64,000 bases of DNA, taken from assembly GCF_001056295.1 (NCBI RefSeq), contig NZ_JVMD01000012.1:18807-82806 (forward strand), read 5' to 3'. Below the pieces are notes generated by a model that saw only the letters and a list, made by a program, of their open reading frames with translations, had not been told where the DNA came from and made no database searches. The stretch comes from Corynebacterium halotolerans. Lineage in GTDB: Bacteria > Actinomycetota > Actinomycetes > Mycobacteriales > Mycobacteriaceae. The position numbers were made by a program, and so were the translations under genes. This document shows, one piece after another, positions 57,911 to 64,000 of the stretch. How positions within the stretch are numbered: the stretch's first letter is position 1; each line of letters begins with the position of its first letter.

Positions 57911-58306
57911 ATGGCAACCATCGACGTCACCAACGAGACCTTCGCCCAGACCATCCAGGACAACGACATCGTGCTCGTCGACGCCTGGGCCGAGTGGTGC
58001 GGCCCCTGCCGCCAGTTCGCGCCGATCTTCGAGCAGACCTCGGAGAAGCACGCGGACGTGACGTTCGCGAAGCTGGACACCGACGCCAACCAGGAGATCT
58101 CCGCGGCGCTGGGCATCCAGTCGATCCCGACCCTGTTCCTGTTCCGCGAGGGCATCCTGCTGTTCCAGCAGGCCGGCGTGCTCCCGCCGCAGGCCCTCGA
58201 GGACCTGCTGCGCCAGGCCCGCGAGCTGGACATGGACGATGTCCGCCGCCAGATCGAGGAGCAGATGGCCGCCGGGGACGCCGCCGCCGGCGACGCCCAG
58301 GCGTAA
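57911..58306 (+). CDS. Thioredoxin, second copy
   Basis: The 131-residue thioredoxin has the redox site WAEWCGPCRQFAPIF and the cis-proline segment QSIPTLFLFREG. A C-terminal extension of about 25 mostly acidic residues (MDDVRRQIEEQMAAGDAAAG) is not found in the sigM-linked thioredoxin of this window. Such second thioredoxins in Corynebacteriales are usually called TrxA-like. CGAGGAG lies about 9 bases before the ATG. No reductase gene is adjacent. Confidence 0.92.
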   Translation: MATIDVTNETFAQTIQDNDIVLVDAWAEWCGPCRQFAPIFEQTSEKHADVTFAKLDTDANQEISAALGIQSIPTLFLFREGILLFQQAGVLPPQALEDLLRQARELDMDDVRRQIEEQMAAGDAAAGDAQA

Positions 58307-58345
58307 GTGGGCCGGTAGGCGGGCCCAGGGGCGCAGGCGCGTCCG

Positions 58346-58365
58346 GCCCCCGGGACCCCGGGGGC
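58346..58365. terminator. Perfect GC hairpin between converging genes
   Basis: A 9-bp stem, GCCCCCGGG / CCCGGGGGC, lies 40 bp after the thioredoxin stop and 40 bp after the hydrolase stop on the other strand. There is no T-tract. Confidence 0.55.
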
Positions 58366-58405
58366 GGGAAGACCCGCGCCCGGCGATGGCGGTCGTTCGG
58401 GGCGG

Positions 58406-59731
58406 TCAGGCGGCGGTGCGCCGCGTCTGCCAGCCCAGCCCGAAGCCCGCGGCCGTGGCCACCAGGAGCGCGAGGACCCACGGGGTCGCCGACCCCGCGA
58501 CCGGTCCCGCCTCCGCCTCCGCCGACGCCGCCTGGCGGATCGCCTCGTCGCCGCGCTTCTCCACGCCGGCGCCGCCCTCCGGGAAGACGTGCGCGATCGC
58601 CGCGGTGAAATCGTCGGGCGAGACGTTCCGCGTCAGCACGGCCATGACGTAGCGGTCGTCCTCGCCGAAGAAACCGGCGGACGTGCGGATCTCCGGGTCG
58701 TACCAGCCGCCCTTCGCGCCGACGAACTCGTCGGGCAGCGCCGCGCGCAGGCCGATGTTCTGGTCCGCGTCGCCGTAGGAGTACCGCGGCAGCGAGTACA
58801 TCAGCTGCACCAGGTAGCGGGTCTCGACGTCGGAAAGCCCGCCCTTCTTGGACAGCAGGCCGTCGAAGAAGGCCACCATGTCGGCGGCCGACGACTTCGT
58901 CGAGCCCCAGTCCGAGTTCGGCACGGTCGCCTCGCTGAGCCCGTAGCGCTCCTTGATGTTCTCGACGACGCGCGTGTTGCCGTATTTACCCCACAGGGCG
59001 TCGGTCGCCTCGTTGTCGGAGTAGCGCATCATGTCGTCGCGTAGCATCGCGTCGCCGTTGCCCTTCACCGGCATGTCGCCCTCGCCGGCCTCGATCTCGC
59101 CGCGGCGGCCCGGAGGCGCGTAGTTCGTGTAACCGACGACCTCGGCGATGAACACCTTGGACAGGCTCGCCAGCTGGAACCCCTCCAGGCACTGCTCGTT
59201 GCACACGAGCTCGCCCGTCTTGCGGTCCAGGAACGCCATGCCGATCTGGCCGCCGCCTTCGGCGACGGTCTCGGTGGCCTCATCCATCCGCTCGCGGATC
59301 TCGCGGCCGACGTCCGTCGTCGGCTCCGGGATGCCGGAGCCGTCGGCGCCGGTGCCGGCGCCCTTGGACGGCTTTTCGCCGCCCTTGCCGGCATCCTTCG
59401 CGTCGTCCTTTTCGGGGGACTTGTCGGCGCTCTTCTCGCCGGATTTGCCGGAATCCTTGCCCGCGTCCTTGTCCGCCGAGGTGGCGGGCGACTTGTCGGG
59501 AGAGGCGGATGCCGGAGCGTCGGAGCTCTTCGCGGGGGCCTTTCCGGTGGGCTTGGCCGGGTCCTTCGCGTTCTCCTTCTTCGCCGCTGCGGCGGTCGGC
59601 GCGGCGAAAGGCGTGGCGGAAGCGGAATCGGGGGAGTTGCTCGGCACGACGGCGGGCGCGGCGACGGCGAGCAGGGCCGCGCAAGCGGACGCGGCGGCGA
59701 TGCGCCGGCCCGGGAACCGGGGGTTGAACAT
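58406..59731 (-). CDS. Secreted, anchored serine hydrolase of the class A beta-lactamase fold
   Basis: The 441-residue protein has a signal peptide (residues 1-30) and a Lys/Ala/Asp/Ser-rich spacer (about 45-125). The penicillin-interacting domain has SxxK as LASLSKVF, an SDN triad in MRYSDNEATD and KGG in VGAKGGWYD in place of KTG. A C-terminal membrane helix (PWVLALLVATAAGFGLGW) with an RRTAA end anchors it. The layout is that of a cell-surface transpeptidase/carboxypeptidase-like or beta-lactamase-like enzyme, and either activity is possible. A TAAAGT -10-like element lies 9 bases before the ATG. Confidence 0.82.
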   Translation of the reverse strand: MFNPRFPGRRIAAASACAALLAVAAPAVVPSNSPDSASATPFAAPTAAAAKKENAKDPAKPTGKAPAKSSDAPASASPDKSPATSADKDAGKDSGKSGEKSADKSPEKDDAKDAGKGGEKPSKGAGTGADGSGIPEPTTDVGREIRERMDEATETVAEGGGQIGMAFLDRKTGELVCNEQCLEGFQLASLSKVFIAEVVGYTNYAPPGRRGEIEAGEGDMPVKGNGDAMLRDDMMRYSDNEATDALWGKYGNTRVVENIKERYGLSEATVPNSDWGSTKSSAADMVAFFDGLLSKKGGLSDVETRYLVQLMYSLPRYSYGDADQNIGLRAALPDEFVGAKGGWYDPEIRTSAGFFGEDDRYVMAVLTRNVSPDDFTAAIAHVFPEGGAGVEKRGDEAIRQAASAEAEAGPVAGSATPWVLALLVATAAGFGLGWQTRRTAA

Positions 59732-59879
59732 GATCCGAGACTTTACATCGGAAGCGCAATCCGTTTTTCCCGAAGGTGGCCGAGGGCGCCCGGAGCCGGG
59801 GTGCACGGCGTGAACCCCGCGCGTGGGGCCGGGTTTTACGTAGAATCCGGGGCGACGACACCGAAAGGAACCCCGCGAC

Positions 59880-60842
59880 ATGGCTAACCCGTTCAGCAAG
59901 GGCTGGAAGTACATGATGTCCTCCTTCGACAAGAAGATCGAGGACAACGCCGACCCGAAGGTGCAGATCCACCAGGCGGCCGAGGCCGCGAGGGAGCAGC
60001 ACCGCCAGATCCAGGAGCAGGCGGCGTCGGTGATCGGCAACCGCAACCAGTTGGAGATGACGCTGTCGCGGCTGCGCAAGGAGAGCGAGAAGCTCACCGC
60101 CAATGCCCGCACCGCGGTCCAGCAGGCCGACGCCGCTCGTGCCGCGGGCGATGAAGCGAAGGCACGGGAGTTCGAGAACTCCGCCGAGATTTTCGCGTCG
60201 CAGCTGGTGAGCGTGGAGACGGAGATCGAGCAGACCACCGAGATGCACGCCCAGGCCGTCACCGCGGCCGAGGAGGCCCAGCATCAGGCCAAGCAGTCGC
60301 AGGCGCGCTACGAGCAGATCAAGTCCCAGATCCGCGAGCTCGAGTCGCAGGCCGACCAGGCGAAGATGCAGGAGGCCACCTCCCGCACCCTCGAGGGGAT
60401 GCAGGGCGTGGCCAACGATCCGAACGTGCCCACCCTGGAGGGCGTGCGCGAGAAGATCGAGTCCCGCTACGCCAACGCGCTCGGCGCCCAGGAGCTGGCG
60501 CAGAATTCCCACGCCGGCCGCATGGCCGAGATCGAGGCGTCCGGCGCCGACGCACGCGCGGATGCGCGCCTGGCGGAGATCCGCGCCCAGATGGCCAAGG
60601 AGGCCGGGGACAAGGAGTTGGGCAAGGGCACCGCGGGTGAGCTCGAGGCCGGCGCCGAGACCGGTGCGGAGACCCTTGCGGAAGCGAAGCCGGGCGCCGA
60701 TGCCGGGTCCGAGGCCGGTGCGACGGAGACGGCCGCCGACTCCAAGGCCGCGCCGGGCGCCGACGCCGGAGTCACCGACGTCGACGACGCCGACGTGACC
60801 GTCGAGGACCCCGGCGCGGGCGACGGCAAGCACCGCGCCTGA
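59880..60842 (+). CDS. pspA: PspA/IM30 family envelope-stress protein
   Basis: The 320-residue protein starts MANPFSKGWKYMMSSFDKKI, the amphipathic membrane-binding helix, and continues as long coiled coils to about residue 225 (PKVQIHQAAEAAREQHRQIQ and following). The tail of about 95 residues is Ala/Gly/Glu/Asp-rich and not typical of short PspA proteins. PspA-type proteins bind stressed membranes, as PspA of mycobacteria does. A ribosome site (GAAAGGAA) lies about 10 bases before the ATG. The gene stands alone and converges with the NYN gene with only 16 bp between them. Confidence 0.9.
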   Translation: MANPFSKGWKYMMSSFDKKIEDNADPKVQIHQAAEAAREQHRQIQEQAASVIGNRNQLEMTLSRLRKESEKLTANARTAVQQADAARAAGDEAKAREFENSAEIFASQLVSVETEIEQTTEMHAQAVTAAEEAQHQAKQSQARYEQIKSQIRELESQADQAKMQEATSRTLEGMQGVANDPNVPTLEGVREKIESRYANALGAQELAQNSHAGRMAEIEASGADARADARLAEIRAQMAKEAGDKELGKGTAGELEAGAETGAETLAEAKPGADAGSEAGATETAADSKAAPGADAGVTDVDDADVTVEDPGAGDGKHRA

Positions 60843-60858
60843 GGCCCGACGGCCGGGA

Positions 60859-62454
60859 TCAGCCCCTCTTGTCTCCCGAGGGGTTGTTCCGGCGGTTGAG
60901 CAGCACGCCGCGGATGCCGGCGTGGAACCCGTCCCGCAGATTCACGCGCTGGCCGTCGGTCAGCGTGTATTCGTGCAGCGTCTCGCAGGCGAACTGCAGC
61001 AGCGGGCGGTCGATTTCGGGCGGCAACCCGCCACCGGAGAGCAGGTGAGCCTCGTCGCGCTGCTGATCCGTCGCCGCGGACTCGTACCACCACAGGGCGT
61101 ACTGCTGGCCGACGTCGAACGGCGACTGGAATCCGGCCGACGCCCAGACTTCGTTGGGCAGCGGGACGTAGCGCGACCGCAGCTTGCGACGCGGTGCCAT
61201 CATCGACGGGTTCGGTCGCGGCCCGGGCTTCGCGGGCGAGCCGGTGCCGGCGTCCTCGACTTGGCGGGAAGCATCCGAGCCGGACTCGGCGCCCGCCGCA
61301 GCGGGGGAGTCGCCGGTGGTCTTGGCGCCGGCGTCCCCTGTACCGGCGGCGCCACCACCGGATACGCCGCCATCGGCGGCCTCTGCACGGGGCGCGCTGC
61401 CACCGGCAGCTCCGGATTGCGACGCATCCTGGCCAGCAGCATTGCCGCGGCCCGTTTCACCGGACTTCTCGCGGACCTGCCCGCCAGGCTTGGCGCCCTC
61501 CTTCGCGGAGGCCTTTTCCCCGGCCCTTTCGCCGGCCTTCGCCGCGGCTGCCGCGACCGCGGCCATCGCCTCCGCCGGATCCCGCGGCACCGGCGTCGCC
61601 GCCGCAGCCGGGGAAACGCCCGCCTTCTCCGCCGCCGCATGCTCGGCCTGCGAGGCAATCTCGCGCGCGCCGGCCTTCGCGGCGGCCTCGGTTTCGGCGA
61701 CCTTCGGCGCATCCGCCCTGGCCGTCGGCGTCGCCGCGTCCGCCGTCCCGCGATCCTCCGGCGAATCGGGATCCCCGGCGGACCGGTCGTCGTCAAGCGC
61801 AGTGCCGGGAGGCGTCACCCGGGTGTCGGGCACCTCCGTGGCGCCCTGCTCCTCGGGGGGCTCGCATTCGCCGAGCGGCTTGTCGCGCACGACCGGCGGC
61901 AGCGGGCCCTCCAGGACGTTGAGCTGCATGGACTCGGCGAAATCCTCGCGGGGGTCGAGGATCGTCGTCGAATCGCAGGCATGGCGCAGCGCCGACGACA
62001 TCGAATCCCAGCCGAAGCCGTACAGGTGCACGCGCACGCCGGCGTTCGACGCCTCCGCGACGCCCGGCAGCATGTCGGCATCGCCCGACACGAGCACCAT
62101 GTCCGACGCCAGGCCGCGCACGCCGGCCAGGACCATGTCCGCGACCAGCCGCGTATCCACGGCCTTTTGGGTGCGGCGATCGCCCCATTCGATGAGTTGG
62201 CCCGCGCGCAATTGAACGCCGTCGATGGTGCGCAGGGAACGTTGATAACGGTGCGGCCCCGACTCCGGAATGCCGTCGTACCAGAGCTGCCGCTGCACCG
62301 GCTGCCCCAGCTGTTGCGTGATCATCCGGTCGAGTACATGAACAACCTCTCTGAGATCGATTTCCAATTGTCCGCGGGCTCCGGTCTCCCACGAGTTGTA
62401 AAAGCTGGCCAGCAGGTAAGACGTGTCGACGTAAACCAATGTGCGTTCAAGCAT
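60859..62454 (-). CDS. NYN-domain (LabA/DUF88-type) putative RNase with long linker
   Basis: The 531-residue protein begins ERTLVYVDTSYLLASFYNSW, the PIN-like NYN fold. It keeps the acidic positions in KAVDTRLVADMVLAG and MVLVSGDADMLPGVAEA (about residues 1-175). Residues about 195-460 are Ala/Pro/Gly/Glu-rich and should be disordered. A conserved C-terminal domain (about 440-525) has SRYVPLPNEVWASAGFQSPF and GQQYALWWYESAA. NYN proteins are metal-dependent RNases; the target is unknown. The ATG MLERTLV was chosen since AAGGAG lies 3-4 bases upstream; an ATG 21 bases earlier has no ribosome site. Confidence 0.85.
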   Translation of the reverse strand: MLERTLVYVDTSYLLASFYNSWETGARGQLEIDLREVVHVLDRMITQQLGQPVQRQLWYDGIPESGPHRYQRSLRTIDGVQLRAGQLIEWGDRRTQKAVDTRLVADMVLAGVRGLASDMVLVSGDADMLPGVAEASNAGVRVHLYGFGWDSMSSALRHACDSTTILDPREDFAESMQLNVLEGPLPPVVRDKPLGECEPPEEQGATEVPDTRVTPPGTALDDDRSAGDPDSPEDRGTADAATPTARADAPKVAETEAAAKAGAREIASQAEHAAAEKAGVSPAAAATPVPRDPAEAMAAVAAAAAKAGERAGEKASAKEGAKPGGQVREKSGETGRGNAAGQDASQSGAAGGSAPRAEAADGGVSGGGAAGTGDAGAKTTGDSPAAAGAESGSDASRQVEDAGTGSPAKPGPRPNPSMMAPRRKLRSRYVPLPNEVWASAGFQSPFDVGQQYALWWYESAATDQQRDEAHLLSGGGLPPEIDRPLLQFACETLHEYTLTDGQRVNLRDGFHAGIRGVLLNRRNNPSGDKRG

Positions 62455-62604
62455 GGGCTCCTTCAATCCGTTCATTGCTAAAGAAAGTCAGATTCGTTCA
62501 TGTTCCAGGATGCATGAATTTGGCGGTCCCGTGGCCGGGAAGTCCGCCGGGTACCGTTGACCACGGCCGGGGCGGAATTCGAGCGCGGAAAGGTGGCGGG
62601 CGGC

Positions 62605-63807
62605 GTGAAGCGGTGGTTCGCGATGCTCGTGGCGGTGACCGTCGTCGGGCAGGCCGTGTTCAACGGCGGGCGCGTGCTGCTGAGTTACCGCGTGCTGGAT
62701 TTCGGCGGCGATGCCGTGATGATCGGGGCGTTTACCGCGGCGTTTTCGCTCGTCCCCCTGCTGATCGCGCTGCGTGCCGGGCGGCTGGTCGATGACGGCC
62801 ACGCGCCCGCGGTCATGCGCGCCGGGCTGATCGCGACCGTGGCGGCGACCGCGCTGATGGCGTGGTCGGAGGGTTTGGGCCTGCTGCTGGTCGGCTACGT
62901 GGCGCTGGGCTTCGCGCACATGACCAGCCTGATCGCCGCGCAGGGGATGGTCTCCAAGTTGCGCGGCACCACCAGCGGCCTCGATTCGCTCTTCGCCTAC
63001 TTCACCTTGGGCATTTCGGTGGGCCAGTTGCTGGGCATCGCGTTTTCCGGGTGGATCGCGGCCGGTGGGCAGGGCGATGGCCGCGTGAACACGACCCCGG
63101 CGTTGCTGGGCCTGACCGCGCTGGGCGCGGTGGCCCTGGTGGCCGGATGGCCTGTGGCCTCCGCTTTCCGACGCCTCGTCCCCGCCGTCGAGCAGCCGGC
63201 CGAGGGAGCGCCCGCGCATTACCCGGTGCGGAGGATGCTGGGCCTGCCCGGGATGCCCGCCGCGATGGGGGCGTCGGTGGCGGTGATCGTGGCCATCGAC
63301 CTGATGACCGCCTACATGCCGGTGCTCGGCCATGAAATCGGTTTGTCGGTTGGCGAAGTGACGATGATTCTCGGTGCCCGGTCGGGCATGGGGGTCGTGT
63401 CGCGCGCGCTGATGCCGTGGGCGCTGGCGCACGTGGACAGGGACCGCGTGCTGGTGGCCATGATCGCGGCGGGGGCCGCTCCGCTGGTGGCGACTCCGTG
63501 GCTGAACGGGGCCTGGATGCTGGCCATCGCGACGGGGATCTGCGGGTTCGCCTGGGGGTTCGTCATGCCGATGACCATGACGTGGGTGTCGTCCCTCGTT
63601 CCGCCGGCGGACAAGGCCATGGCTCTGTCGGTCCGGTTGATGGGCAACCGCCTGGCGCAGGTGGCTCTGCCGGCGGGGGCGGGTGCCCTCGCCTCGGTCA
63701 CGGGAGTCGCGACGGTTTTCGTCTTTTCCGGGCTCATGCTCGGAGCCACCGCGGTGGGGGCGGGCCAGTCGCTCACGGGCCGTCGGCGTTTGCGGGGTTT
63801 GCGGTGA
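62605..63807 (+). CDS. Major facilitator superfamily transporter
   Basis: The 400-residue protein has about twelve membrane helices. The helix 2-3 loop LRAGRLVDDGHAPAVMRAG matches the MFS motif A region (GxLaDrxGrr). Arg-rich helix ends and a central loop around residues 190-215 split the two halves. It is probably a drug or metabolite exporter; the substrate is unknown. The GTG start (VKRWFAML) follows GGAAAGG; a GTG 12 bases earlier and a TTG at 62557 are alternatives. A -10-like TACCGT at 62552-62557 is the likely promoter. Confidence 0.8.
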   Translation: MKRWFAMLVAVTVVGQAVFNGGRVLLSYRVLDFGGDAVMIGAFTAAFSLVPLLIALRAGRLVDDGHAPAVMRAGLIATVAATALMAWSEGLGLLLVGYVALGFAHMTSLIAAQGMVSKLRGTTSGLDSLFAYFTLGISVGQLLGIAFSGWIAAGGQGDGRVNTTPALLGLTALGAVALVAGWPVASAFRRLVPAVEQPAEGAPAHYPVRRMLGLPGMPAAMGASVAVIVAIDLMTAYMPVLGHEIGLSVGEVTMILGARSGMGVVSRALMPWALAHVDRDRVLVAMIAAGAAPLVATPWLNGAWMLAIATGICGFAWGFVMPMTMTWVSSLVPPADKAMALSVRLMGNRLAQVALPAGAGALASVTGVATVFVFSGLMLGATAVGAGQSLTGRRRLRGLR

Positions 63808-64000
63808 AACATGGGTTGACGTGGCGTTTTGCTTTGTTCGAAGCGGCGTGTGTAATGTTCTGGGAGTCAGCGAGGCCGACGCCGCAAGGTGAAACGGGCC
63901 GCTGGTTGGGGGAAGAGACAGACACTGTTGGTTGGACGCTGCTTGCGCGGTGTTCGGCGGGTGTGCTAAGTTCTTCTCTCGCTGCTTGAAGCGCCGGGTA
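63808..64000 (+). promoter_or_regulatory. Gene-free right end, possible strong promoter region
   Basis: No coding sequence is seen in these 193 bases. Near the end, TTGCGC and TAAGTT are 18 bases apart, followed by a T/C-rich stretch. This could be the promoter of a stable RNA operon or of a gene beyond the window. Confidence 0.3.

Noticed and set aside
63808..64000. tRNA or 16S rRNA start at the right edge
   Set aside because: No cloverleaf or rRNA sequence is recognisable within the available bases.

Overview
The window is a GC-rich (roughly two-thirds GC by eye) actinobacterial chromosome segment that spans the replication origin. Gene content and order (gyrA-gyrB-dciA-recF-dnaN-dnaA / rpmH-rnpA-yidD-yidC-rsmG-parAB / cwlM-trxA-trxB-anti-sigma-sigM-murJ-DUF6049-mutT4-like / CCA transferase) match Mycobacteriales. 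The MarR-UspA-ino1-DUF5318-ponA-rpsF-ssb-rplI-dnaB block without rpsR, lying on the same side as parAB, points to Corynebacterium, probably a high-GC species. This is inferred from synteny; no rRNA is present to confirm it.

Layout. Positions 1-14400, mostly minus strand: the start of a DUF3566 membrane protein, gyrA, a small plus-strand RHH/Doc-like toxin-antitoxin pair, a divergent pair of alpha/beta hydrolases (one secreted lipase), gyrB, dciA, recF, dnaN, an origin region with DnaA boxes, and dnaA. Positions 14400-22500, plus strand: rpmH, rnpA, yidD, yidC, a frameshifted rsmG, a centromere region with five parS sites, then parA and parB (parB carries a sixth parS) and a GNAT-like protein. 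Positions 22400-34100, minus strand: one long run from the Nudix gene through DUF6049, murJ-pseudokinase, sigM, its anti-sigma factor, trxB and trxA to the inactive-looking amidase cwlM. Positions 34200-37600, plus strand: CCA-adding enzyme, YqgE, and the AzlCD branched-chain amino acid exporter.

Positions 37800-41650 form an accessory-looking stretch on the minus strand: a DUF695-type protein, a bile-acid/sodium symporter family protein, an orphan Imm22 immunity gene of lower GC, a repeat-and-hairpin zone, and an SdpI-like membrane protein with a cysteine-rich tail. Then come leuS (+), a small membrane protein, UspA, MarR and ino1 (-), DUF5318, the class A penicillin-binding protein ponA, a small membrane protein, a 17-bp tandem repeat, rpsF, ssb, rplI and dnaB (+). 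The last 9 kb hold an acyltransferase, a fumarylacetoacetate-hydrolase family protein, a thioredoxin, a beta-lactamase-fold serine hydrolase, PspA, a NYN-domain protein and an MFS transporter.

The genes work together mainly in replication initiation and chromosome segregation (dnaA, dnaN, recF, gyrase, dnaB, ssb, parABS), envelope growth (murJ, cwlM, ponA, yidC) and thiol stress (sigM with trx genes). The most noteworthy observations are: (i) an 11-base word, CGTCG(T/C)NAAGC, present over twenty times in both orientations, with no function known to me; (ii) the rsmG frameshift; (iii) a degenerate toxin-antitoxin pair with a candidate operator; (iv) the orphan Imm22 gene in a repeat-rich pocket; and (v) a perfect DnaA box upstream of dnaB.
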